Positions 25,160 through 32,975 of a stretch of DNA of 64,000 bases are shown here, piece by piece (within the stretch, counting starts at the first letter, position 1; every line of letters starts with the position of its first letter). The notes under the pieces were generated by a model that was given only the letters and a program-made list of their open reading frames with translations, had not been told where the DNA came from and searched no databases. A program made the translations under genes and the position numbers. The DNA comes from Alistipes sp. Zagget8 (GTDB lineage Bacteria > Bacteroidota > Bacteroidia > Bacteroidales > Rikenellaceae), in the NCBI GenBank assembly GCA_001941065.1, contig MSHJ01000015.1, forward strand, positions 186,001 to 250,000, written 5' to 3'.

Positions 25160-25340
25160 TCGTAAGCCCCTCCCCGAGGGCCGTTTAAGAAACGGCTTTT
25201 TGATGGCGGAGGCGCAGAATCGGATTCGAAACTCAATATTTGAGTATCGCCCCTAAAGCCCGGCTCTTAGCCGGGGTGGGGTCAGATTTGTAAACGACGC
25301 CAAAGGCGGCGACAACGGCGGGCGAAAGCGAGAAGACAAA
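25160..25340. repeat. Intergenic hairpin repeat array, copy 2
   Basis: In the 297 bases between murB and the DUF4301 gene lie several hairpins. They are GCCGTTT-AAG-AAACGGC (25180-25196) followed by five T, ACTCAA-TAT-TTGAGT (25231-25245), CCCGGCT-CTT-AGCCGGG (25259-25275), and CGCC-AAA-GGCG near 25300. TAAGCCCCTCCCC, GGGGTGGGGTCAGA and TGTAAACG are shared with the copy at 19465-19580. No gene is seen. Confidence 0.65.
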
Positions 25341-25365
25341 CTTGATAATCTAAAGACTTATAGCT

Positions 25366-26805
25366 ATGTTTACCCAACAGGATTTACAACAGATTGCCGG
25401 GCACGGCCTCACTCCCGAACAGATCGAAACCCAGCTGGAGAATTTCCGCCGGGGATTTCCTTTCCTGAACGTCGTGCGGGCCGCTTCGCCGGGCGACGGC
25501 GTGACGGTGGTCGATCCGGCTGAGGCCGATGCCGCCGCGGCGCGTTACGAGGCGGCTGCGGCGCGGCTGGGCGTGGTGAAATTCGTGCCTGCTTCGGGCG
25601 CCGCGACGCGTATGTTCAAGGAGTTGTTCGAGTTCGTCAACGACGGCAAACGCGGTAAGGGTATCGACACCCTGCTGGAAAACCTCGAGAAATTCGCCTT
25701 CTGGCCCGAGTTGAAAGCGGTGCTCCCCGCCGGGGCCGACGACCGGACGATCGTCAGCGCCATCATCGGCGAAGGACTGAACTACGGCCGCAAACCCAAG
25801 GGGCTCGTCACCTTCCACGCCTATCCCGAAGGGGCCCGCAAGGCCGTCGAGGAGCATCTGGTCGAGGGTGCGGCCTATGCCGCCACGAAGGGTGTGTCGC
25901 GCATCCATTTCACGGTCTCTCCCGAGCATATTGCCGGATTCAAGGAGTTGCTCGCCGAGAAGGTGCCGTTCTACGAAAAGCGGTTCGGCATCCGTTACGA
26001 CATTTCGTTCTCGGTGCAGAAACCGGCGACCGACACCATCGCCGTCTGCCCCGATAACACGCCTTTCCGGCAGGACGACGGCTCGCTGCTGTTTCGTCCC
26101 GCGGGGCACGGGGCGCTGATCGAGAACCTGAACGAGATCGACGCCGACCTGGTCTTCATCAAGAACATCGACAACGTGACGACCGATGCCCGCCGCGGCG
26201 ATACGATCCGTTATAAAAAGGTGCTTGCGGGTATCCTGCTCGACCTCGAGGAGCAGGCGTTCGAATACCTCAAGGCCCTCGAGGTGGGCGGCGCCGAGCT
26301 GGACCCCATCGTGGAATTTATCGAGAAGCGGCTCTGCGTGAAACTCCCCGCCGATTACGATTCGGCGCTGCTGCGTGCTGTTTTGGACCGTCCGATCCGC
26401 GTCTGCGGCATGGTTCGCAACGAGGGCGAGCCGGGCGGCGGTCCTTTCTGGGTCGGAAATCCCGATGGCACCGAATCGCTGCAGATCGCCGAGTCGAGCC
26501 AGATTTCGCCCGACGACCTGCCGCTGATGCAATCAGCCACGCATTTCAATCCCGTGGACCTTGTCTGCGGCATCCGTGATTCGAAAGGCCGGAAATTCGA
26601 CCTGCGCAAATACACCGACCCTTCGACGGGCTTCATCTCGTCGAAATCGGCGGGCGGCCGCGACCTGCGGGCCCAGGAGCTTCCGGGGCTTTGGAACGGT
26701 GCGATGGCCCGCTGGAACACGGTTTTCGTCGACGTGCCCGTCACGACCTTCTCGCCCGTCAAGGTAGTGCAGGATTTACTTAGACCCCAGCACCAGCCCG
26801 CTTAA
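25366..26805 (+). CDS. DUF4301 family protein
   Basis: A 479-residue cytoplasmic protein typical of Bacteroidetes, of unknown function. The block KFVPASGAATRMFKEL (about 84-99) resembles the glycine-rich nucleotide loop of nucleotidyltransferases. KGLVTFHAYPEGARKAVEEH, GHGALIENLNEIDADLVFIKN and KNIDNVTTDARR recall UDP-sugar pyrophosphorylase-like folds, so a sugar-nucleotide role is possible but unproven. The last seven residues (RPQHQPA) are encoded by the adjoining repeat, whose hairpin supplies the TAA stop. It is followed by a terminator at 26913-26947. Confidence 0.88.
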   Translation: MFTQQDLQQIAGHGLTPEQIETQLENFRRGFPFLNVVRAASPGDGVTVVDPAEADAAAARYEAAAARLGVVKFVPASGAATRMFKELFEFVNDGKRGKGIDTLLENLEKFAFWPELKAVLPAGADDRTIVSAIIGEGLNYGRKPKGLVTFHAYPEGARKAVEEHLVEGAAYAATKGVSRIHFTVSPEHIAGFKELLAEKVPFYEKRFGIRYDISFSVQKPATDTIAVCPDNTPFRQDDGSLLFRPAGHGALIENLNEIDADLVFIKNIDNVTTDARRGDTIRYKKVLAGILLDLEEQAFEYLKALEVGGAELDPIVEFIEKRLCVKLPADYDSALLRAVLDRPIRVCGMVRNEGEPGGGPFWVGNPDGTESLQIAESSQISPDDLPLMQSATHFNPVDLVCGIRDSKGRKFDLRKYTDPSTGFISSKSAGGRDLRAQELPGLWNGAMARWNTVFVDVPVTTFSPVKVVQDLLRPQHQPA

Positions 26806-26860
26806 GAAGCGGGTTTTAAGGGGCGCCCGCCCGCCTAAGAGGCGGGTTTTAGGGGGCGTC
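26797..26860. repeat. Intergenic hairpin repeat, copy 3 (inverted orientation)
   Basis: Two hairpins in tandem, CCCGCTT-AAG-AAGCGGG (26797-26813) and CCCGCCT-AAG-AGGCGGG (26830-26846), are each followed by TTTTA(A/G)GGGG. With the preceding AGACCCC they match the reverse complement of the 25251-25284 segment. The first hairpin overlaps the stop codon of the DUF4301 gene. Confidence 0.7.
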
Positions 26861-26912
26861 AGGGAAGACGTCGCGTTTCCTGTCCGGTTCTGCGCCCGCC
26901 TTCTAAACAAGA

Positions 26913-26947
26913 CGGATGGATAGTTCAACTATCCATCCGCTTTTTTT
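26913..26947 (+). terminator. Terminator after the DUF4301 gene
   Basis: A perfect 11-bp stem CGGATGGATAG/CTATCCATCCG (26913-26923 with 26929-26939) is followed by seven T at 26941-26947. The T run overlaps the stop codon of the converging SGNH gene. Confidence 0.88.
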
Positions 26948-27614
26948 ATTTGGGAAGGTAAGGCCGCAGGACATCGCTCCAGACGGCATATCCCGCGGCG
27001 TTGAGGTGGATGCCGTCCACGGTGTATTCCGCGGGCATCTTCCCGTCACGGGCCATCCGGCTCCGGATGTCGATGTAGTCGAGTCCGCGCCGCCGGGCCA
27101 TGTCGCGCAGCAGGGTGTTGAAGGCTTCGATACGGGCGTTTTTGCCGGCAAAGTATTCCTCGTTCTGCGTCTCGTCCAGCGGCAGCAGGCTCTGGATGAA
27201 AACCGTTGTCCGGGGCGAGGCCGTGCGGATCGCATCCAGCAGCCGCTCATATTGCCCGAGCAGCGCTTCGGGTGTTATCTTTGAAAAGATCAGGTCGTTG
27301 ACGCCCGCCATCAGGAAGAGCGCCCGGGGTTTTCCCGCGACGATCGCGCCGAGGCGTGCGGTCATGCCCGCCACGCAGTCGCCGCCGATGCCGCGGTTCA
27401 GCACGAGGCTGTCCTGCAGGATGTCGGCCCACGCGCCCCGTTCGGTGAGGCTGTTGCCCAGCATCACGATGTTTCGGGAATGCACGGTCTCACGCTCCTG
27501 CCGGGCGCGTTTGGCGAAATAATAGTCGCCGCGGTAGTCGAGCGAGTCGGGCTGTGCACGGAGCGCCGTCGTTCCGGCGGCAAGGGCGAGGAGGATGAGA
27601 AGCGTTTTCTTCAT
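26946..27614 (-). CDS. Secreted SGNH/GDSL-type esterase
   Basis: A 222-residue protein with a signal peptide (MKKTLLILLALAAGTTALRA); the Met three codons upstream (27623) is less signal-like. The SGNH blocks are VMLGNSLTERGAW (Ser), RGIGGDCVAGM (Gly), LMAGVNDLIF (Asn) and DGIHLNAAGYAVW (Asp/His). Proteins of this kind remove acetyl groups from glycans in the periplasm. It is related in plan to the SGNH protein at 35496-36209 and stands alone between a terminator and the V-ATPase promoter. Confidence 0.87.
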   Translation of the reverse strand: MKKTLLILLALAAGTTALRAQPDSLDYRGDYYFAKRARQERETVHSRNIVMLGNSLTERGAWADILQDSLVLNRGIGGDCVAGMTARLGAIVAGKPRALFLMAGVNDLIFSKITPEALLGQYERLLDAIRTASPRTTVFIQSLLPLDETQNEEYFAGKNARIEAFNTLLRDMARRRGLDYIDIRSRMARDGKMPAEYTVDGIHLNAAGYAVWSDVLRPYLPK

Positions 27615-27763
27615 AGCTGTCATTTTTACGGCACTAAATTAGTGAAATTATTTGAAGTGCGCCGGGCGGAACAGCTTCGGGCGTGATTTGCTCCTTTTGA
27701 GCAGGAAACTTGTCAAAATGGGAAAATTGTCGTTTTTGGCTGAGGTTTCTGCATAATCTTTTA

Positions 27764-27771
27764 TATATTTG
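27764..27771 (+). promoter_or_regulatory. Candidate -7 box of the V-ATPase operon
   Basis: TATATTTG fits TAnnTTTG and lies 41 bases before the first start codon. A TTTG at 27735-27738 is 25 bases upstream, longer than the usual 19-21. Confidence 0.45.
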
Positions 27772-27812
27772 TACGTTAAAATGAAAAACAATAATCAAAC
27801 AAATATAACGCT

Positions 27813-28427
27813 ATGGAAAACAAACTGCAACAGTTGACCCAGAAGCTCTACGACGAAGGGCTGGAGAAAGGCCGCGCCGAGGCCGACAAGCTGGTCGCCG
27901 ACGCCAAAGCCGAAGCGCAGAAGATCGTTACGGAGGCCCGCGCCGAGGCGGAGGAGATCGTCCGGAAGGCGCAGGCGAAGGCCGAGGATGTCGAGAAGAA
28001 CACCATGACCGAAATCGCACTGGCCGGTAAGCAGGCCGTTTCGAAGCTCAAGTCGGAGATCGCCGGACTCATCATCGCCAAGGCTACGTCCGGCGGCGTG
28101 AAGGAGGCTGTCGTGGACCCCGCGTTTATCAAGGAGATGCTCGTCGCCGTGGCGAAGAACTGGAACGGCTCCGATTCGGGCAAGGTCGAACTGCAGGCCC
28201 TGCTTCCCGAGGGCGAGCGCAAGAAGCTCGACGAGGCGTTCGGCAAGAGCGCCCAGGAACTGCTGGCCGCCGGAATCGAGGTGGGCTACTCGAAGGAGGT
28301 GAAGACCGGCTTCAAGGTGGGCGCCAAGGACGGTGGCTACTACATCTCGTTCGCCGATGCCGACATCGAGGCGCTGCTGGGCGAGTATCTGCGCGACAAG
28401 GTTTTCGAGATGTTGTTTAAGGCATAA
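27813..28427 (+). CDS. atpE: V-type ATPase subunit E (peripheral stalk)
   Basis: A 204-residue protein. The N-terminal 85 residues are a long Ala/Glu/Lys coiled coil (GRAEADKLVADAKAEAQKIV), and the C-terminal part (YSKEVKTGFKVGAKDGGYYI) is the globular stator domain. It forms the peripheral stalk that keeps A3B3 from turning. It opens the operon E-DUF2764-A-B-D-I-K. The symbol follows the V/A-type naming, not F-type. Confidence 0.9.
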   Translation: MENKLQQLTQKLYDEGLEKGRAEADKLVADAKAEAQKIVTEARAEAEEIVRKAQAKAEDVEKNTMTEIALAGKQAVSKLKSEIAGLIIAKATSGGVKEAVVDPAFIKEMLVAVAKNWNGSDSGKVELQALLPEGERKKLDEAFGKSAQELLAAGIEVGYSKEVKTGFKVGAKDGGYYISFADADIEALLGEYLRDKVFEMLFKA

Positions 28428-28431
28428 CGGG

Positions 28432-29268
28432 ATGTTTGCAACCGATTATTATTGTCTGGTAGCCGGGCTGAAGGAGTATTCGCTCGACGCCGACACCAAA
28501 GGGTTCGACGCCCGGGCCATCGTCTCCGAGATACTCGAGGAGGTGGACCGGAACGATGCCCGCGAGGTGCGGCTGTTGTACGGCTATTACGACTGTGAGA
28601 ATATCGCAGCCCTGCGTGCGGGGCGCTCGGCGTACAATCCGCTGGGCAACCTCACGCGCGAGGAGCTGGAGGAGGAGCTGAAAACTCCCCGTCGGCTGCC
28701 CGAAGCGGTCGCCCGCGTCGTGAGGGCCTATGCCGATCCCGAGGGCGAGGACGCCGAGGCGGTCGATACCGCGCAGCGCTTCGAGAAGGAGCTGTTCGGC
28801 GCCTACTACGCCGCGTGCGCCAAGGCCGGAAGCCGTTTCCTGCGCGAATGGTCGGCTTTCGACCGGAATCTGCGCAACGTCTCGGCCGCCGTCACGGCGC
28901 GTGCCGCAGGCCGTGCGATCGAGGAGGTGGTGGTCGGAGGCGGCGACGTCGCCGAACAGCTGCAGCGCAGCTCGGCCGCCGATTTCGGACTGCGGGGCGA
29001 ACTGCCTTACATCGACGCGGTGATCGCGGCTGTCAACGACGAGGCGAACCTCGTCGAGAAGGAGCACAAGATCGACCTCGTGCGCTGGAACGAAGCCACG
29101 GAGCTGGCTACGTTCGATTATTTCGACATTAACGCCATCCTTTCCTACCTGGCGCGGATCAACATCGTGGCCCGCTGGACGCAGCTCGACGCCGCCCGCG
29201 GCCGCGAGATGTTCGCCAAACTGCTGGCCGAGCTGGACGGCAGGGAACTGATTGAAAAAAATAAATAA
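28432..29268 (+). CDS. DUF2764 protein of the V-ATPase operon
   Basis: A 278-residue soluble protein starting MFATDYYCLVAGLKEYSLDA. DUF2764 proteins occur almost only between the E and A genes of V-type ATPase operons in Bacteroidetes and some other phyla. No subunit C gene is present in this operon, and its position and helical nature suggest that it replaces subunit C (the socket between rotor and ring); this is inference. The start at 28432 is 4 bases after the E stop; the frame is open upstream but only antisense to subunit E in character. Confidence 0.85.
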   Translation: MFATDYYCLVAGLKEYSLDADTKGFDARAIVSEILEEVDRNDAREVRLLYGYYDCENIAALRAGRSAYNPLGNLTREELEEELKTPRRLPEAVARVVRAYADPEGEDAEAVDTAQRFEKELFGAYYAACAKAGSRFLREWSAFDRNLRNVSAAVTARAAGRAIEEVVVGGGDVAEQLQRSSAADFGLRGELPYIDAVIAAVNDEANLVEKEHKIDLVRWNEATELATFDYFDINAILSYLARINIVARWTQLDAARGREMFAKLLAELDGRELIEKNK

Positions 29269-29279
29269 CAAAGATATTC

Positions 29280-31034
29280 ATGAAAACGACAGGACGTGTA
29301 AACGGTATCATCTCCAACATCGTGATCGTCAAGGCCGACGGACCCGTGGGCCAGAACGAGATCTGCTATGTCTGGACGGGGGATACCAAAATGATGGCCG
29401 AGGTCATCAAGGTCGTAGGCGATGCCGCCTATGTCCAGGTTTTTGACAGCACCCGCGGTCTGAAGATCGGCGACCGGGTGGAGTTCGAGGGACACATGCT
29501 CGAGGTGACGCTTGCCCCGGGCCTTTTGTCGCGCAACTACGACGGTCTGCAGAACGACCTCGAGAAGATGGACGGCCTGTTCATCGCCCGCGGTTCGATC
29601 ACCGACCCGATCGATTTCAATGCCGAGTGGGAGTTCTCGCCGCTGGCCAAGGCGGGCGACAAGGTCTCCGCGGCTTCGTGGCTGGGCGAGGTGAAGGAGC
29701 AGTGGGTGATGCACAAGATCATGGTGCCCTTCACGCTGACCGATAGCTATACGGTCAAGAGCGTGGCCGCGGCCGGCAAATACAAGGTGACCGACACGAT
29801 CGCCACGCTGACCGACGCCGATGGCCGGGAACATGCCGTGACGATGGTGCAGAAATGGCCCGTGAAGCAGGCCGTGCGCTGCTACACCGAGAAGCCGCGC
29901 CCCTCGCGGGTGATGATTACCGGCGTGCGTGCCATCGACACCTTCAACCCGATGGCCGAAGGCGGCACGGGCTTTATCCCGGGGCCTTTCGGCGCCGGCA
30001 AGACGGTGCTTCAGCACGCCATTTCGAAGCAGGCCGACGCCGATGTCATCATCATGGTGGCCTGCGGCGAGCGTGCCAACGAGGTGGTGGAGATTTTCAA
30101 GGAGTTCCCCGAGCTGATCGACCCCCGCACGGGGCACAACCTTATGGAGCGCACGATCATCATCTGCAACACGTCGAACATGCCCGTTGCGGCGCGTGAG
30201 GCGTCGGTTTATACGGGTATGACCATCGGCGAGTACTACCGCGCCATGGGCCTGAAGGTGCTCGTAATGGCCGACTCGACATCGCGCTGGGCACAGGCGC
30301 TGCGCGAGATGTCGAACCGTCTGGAGGAGCTTCCGGGTCAGGACGCCTTCCCGATGGACCTCTCGGCGATCATTTCGAATTTCTACTCGCGGGCCGGACT
30401 GGTGAAGCTCGTCGGCGGGGAGACCGGTTCGGTGACGTTCCTCGGTACGGTGTCGCCCGCGGGTGGTAACCTCAAGGAGCCGGTCACGGAGTCCACGAAG
30501 AAAGCCGCGCGTTGTTTCTACGCCCTTTCGCAGGGACGTGCCGACTCGAAGCGCTACCCGGCCATCGACCCGCTGGAGTCCTATTCGAAATACCTCGAAT
30601 ATCCCGAAATCCGCGAATACCTCGACGGTCAGATCGAAAAGGACTGGGTGGACCTGGTCTATGCCGGCAAGACCCTCGTCCAGCGCGGCAAGGAGGCCAA
30701 CGACCAGATCAACATCCTGGGCGACGACGGCGTTCCGGTGGAGTACCACGAGCGTTTCTGGAAATCGGAGCTGATCGATTTCGTGATCCTGCAGCAGGAC
30801 GCCTTCGACTCGATCGATGCCAACTGCCCGATCGAACGCCAGCAGATGATGTACAAGATGGTGCTCGGCATCTGCGACCAGACGTTCTCGTTCGCCGATT
30901 TCGAGGAGTGCTCGCAGTTCTTCAAGGGCCTCATCAACCTCTTCCGCCAGATGAACTACTCGGAATGGAAGTCGGAGAAATTCGAGGATTACCGCAAGCA
31001 GATCGAGCAGTATGTGAGTGAAAAAACCAAATAA
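29280..31034 (+). CDS. atpA: V-type ATPase catalytic subunit A
   Basis: A 584-residue catalytic subunit. The Walker A loop is GPFGAGKT at residues 235-242, preceded by the A-specific non-homologous region (about 110-190). Walker B is in LKVLVMADSTSRWAQALREM, and PAGGNLKEPVTESTKK follows. It binds and splits ATP, or makes it in reverse, at the A/B interface. It is followed by subunit B after a 3-base gap. Confidence 0.96.
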   Translation: MKTTGRVNGIISNIVIVKADGPVGQNEICYVWTGDTKMMAEVIKVVGDAAYVQVFDSTRGLKIGDRVEFEGHMLEVTLAPGLLSRNYDGLQNDLEKMDGLFIARGSITDPIDFNAEWEFSPLAKAGDKVSAASWLGEVKEQWVMHKIMVPFTLTDSYTVKSVAAAGKYKVTDTIATLTDADGREHAVTMVQKWPVKQAVRCYTEKPRPSRVMITGVRAIDTFNPMAEGGTGFIPGPFGAGKTVLQHAISKQADADVIIMVACGERANEVVEIFKEFPELIDPRTGHNLMERTIIICNTSNMPVAAREASVYTGMTIGEYYRAMGLKVLVMADSTSRWAQALREMSNRLEELPGQDAFPMDLSAIISNFYSRAGLVKLVGGETGSVTFLGTVSPAGGNLKEPVTESTKKAARCFYALSQGRADSKRYPAIDPLESYSKYLEYPEIREYLDGQIEKDWVDLVYAGKTLVQRGKEANDQINILGDDGVPVEYHERFWKSELIDFVILQQDAFDSIDANCPIERQQMMYKMVLGICDQTFSFADFEECSQFFKGLINLFRQMNYSEWKSEKFEDYRKQIEQYVSEKTK

Positions 31035-31037
31035 GCC

Positions 31038-32360
31038 ATGACAACACGAGCATTTCAGAAGATATATACCAGGATTGACAACATCACCAAGGCTACCGTG
31101 ACGCTGCGTGCCACGGGTGTCGGCAACGACGAACTGGCCACCGTCGGCGGCAAGCTGGCGCAGGTGGTGAAGATTATGGGCGAGAACGTGACGCTGCAGG
31201 TTTTCGCCGGAACCGAGGGCCTGGCCACCAACTCGGAGGTCGTTTTCCATGGGGAGCCTCCCAAACTGCGGGTTTCGGACAACCTCGCCGGGCGTTTCTT
31301 CAACGCCTACGGCGAACCGCTCGAGGGCGGTGAGATCGTCGAGGGCGAGGCCCGCGAGATCGGCGGCCCGACGGTGAATCCCTTCAAGCGTATCCAGCCT
31401 TCGGAGCTGATCGCCACGGGTATCGCCGGTATCGACCTGAACAACACGATCGTGACGGGCCAGAAGATTCCCTTCTTCGCCGACCCCGACCAGCCTTACA
31501 ACGCCGTGATGGCCAACGTGGCGCTGCGTGCCAAGGCCGACAAGATTATTCTGGGCGGCATGGGCCTCACGAACGACGACTTTCTCTATTTCAAGAGCGT
31601 CTTCGAGAATGCCGGCGCCCTGGACCGCATCGTGTCGTTCGTCAATACGACCGAGAATCCGCCCGTCGAGCGCCTGTTGGTTCCCGACATGGCGCTGACC
31701 GCCGCCGAATATTTCGCCGTGGACAAGGGCGAAAAAGTGCTGGTGCTGCTGACCGACATGACGCTTTACGCCGATGCGCTGGCCATCGTGTCGAACCGTA
31801 TGGACCAGATTCCGTCGAAGGACTCCATGCCCGGCTCGTTGTACTCGGACCTGGCGAAGATTTACGAAAAAGCCGTGCAGCTGCCCAACGGCGGATCGAT
31901 CACGATCATCGCCGTGACGACCCTTTCGGGCGGCGACATCACGCACGCCGTGCCTGACAACACGGGTTACATCACCGAGGGTCAGCTGTTCCTGCGCAAC
32001 GACTCCGACACGGGCAAGGTCATCGTCGACCCGTTCCGTTCGCTGTCGCGTCTGAAGCAGCTGGTTATCGGCAAGAAGACCCGCGAGGATCATCCGCAGG
32101 TGATGAACGCCTGCGTGCGTCTCTACGCTGATGCCGCCAACGCCAAGACCAAGTTGGAAAACGGTTTCGACCTCTCGGACTACGACGAACGCACGCTGAA
32201 ATTCGCCTTCGACTACTCGGAGAAACTGCTGGCGATCGACGTGAATATCGAGATCACCCAGATGCTCGACATCGCGTGGGGGCTCTTCGCGAAATATTTT
32301 TCGAAGGAAGAGGTCGCCATCAAGGAAGAGCTCATCAAAAAATACTGGAAGGAGGCGTAA
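31038..32360 (+). CDS. atpB: V-type ATPase regulatory subunit B
   Basis: A 440-residue non-catalytic nucleotide-binding subunit. It lacks a P-loop, as expected for B; the equivalent region reads TGQKIPFFADPDQPYN. LLTDMTLYADALAIVSNRMDQ and PGSLYSDLAKIYEKA are family blocks, and it ends AIKEELIKKYWKEA. It alternates with subunit A in the head. It lies between A and D with gaps of 3 and 6 bases. Confidence 0.96.
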   Translation: MTTRAFQKIYTRIDNITKATVTLRATGVGNDELATVGGKLAQVVKIMGENVTLQVFAGTEGLATNSEVVFHGEPPKLRVSDNLAGRFFNAYGEPLEGGEIVEGEAREIGGPTVNPFKRIQPSELIATGIAGIDLNNTIVTGQKIPFFADPDQPYNAVMANVALRAKADKIILGGMGLTNDDFLYFKSVFENAGALDRIVSFVNTTENPPVERLLVPDMALTAAEYFAVDKGEKVLVLLTDMTLYADALAIVSNRMDQIPSKDSMPGSLYSDLAKIYEKAVQLPNGGSITIIAVTTLSGGDITHAVPDNTGYITEGQLFLRNDSDTGKVIVDPFRSLSRLKQLVIGKKTREDHPQVMNACVRLYADAANAKTKLENGFDLSDYDERTLKFAFDYSEKLLAIDVNIEITQMLDIAWGLFAKYFSKEEVAIKEELIKKYWKEA

Positions 32361-32366
32361 AACGCA

Positions 32367-32975
32367 ATGGCAATCAAATTTCAATATAACAAGACCTCGC
32401 TGGGCGACCTCGGCAAACAGCTGAAAATGCGCCAGAAGGCCCTCCCTACGATCAAAAGTAAGGAGTCGGCCCTGCGCTCCGAAGTGAAGAAAGCGAAGGA
32501 CTCCGCAAGCGACTACCGTCGTCGTCTCGATGCCCTGAAGGCCGAGTACGACTATATGGTTTCGCTCTGGGGAGAGTTTGATTGTGACCTCTTGCGCGTC
32601 GTCGATGTCGACTTGTCGATACAGAAGATCGCGGGTGTGCGCACCCCGGTCCTGCAGGATGTGAAATTCGAGGAGAAACCCTACGATCTGTTCTCCTCTC
32701 CGGTGTGGTTCGCCGACGGAGTCGATATCCTCAAGCGCATGGCGCAGCTGGGCATCGAGTTCGAGGTCTACAACCGCAAGACGGAGCTGCTGGACCACGC
32801 ACGCCGCAAAACCACTCAGAAGGTGAACTTGTACGAAAAGGTGCAGATACCCGGGTACGAGGATGCCATACGTAAGATCAAACGCTTCATGGAGGACGAG
32901 GAGAACCTCTCCAAGTCGGCCCAGAAGATCGTGAAAACCAAACAGCAGGCCGCCGGGGAGGGCGCGATGTTATGA
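32367..32975 (+). CDS. atpD: V-type ATPase subunit D (central rotor shaft)
   Basis: A 202-residue protein made of two long helices (7-70 and 135-195) around a short beta region. LKMRQKALPTIKSKESALRSE opens the first helix. It is the rotating shaft inside A3B3. Its stop codon overlaps the start of subunit I (ATGA at 32972-32975), so the two are translationally coupled. Confidence 0.93.
   Translation: MAIKFQYNKTSLGDLGKQLKMRQKALPTIKSKESALRSEVKKAKDSASDYRRRLDALKAEYDYMVSLWGEFDCDLLRVVDVDLSIQKIAGVRTPVLQDVKFEEKPYDLFSSPVWFADGVDILKRMAQLGIEFEVYNRKTELLDHARRKTTQKVNLYEKVQIPGYEDAIRKIKRFMEDEENLSKSAQKIVKTKQQAAGEGAML

Noticed and set aside
29145..32798. A minus-strand open frame of more than 1200 codons opposite the V-ATPase genes
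   Set aside because: It is antisense to subunits A, B and D, whose families are certain, and reads as His/Arg/Gly-rich nonsense. Such long shadows arise from high GC at third codon positions.
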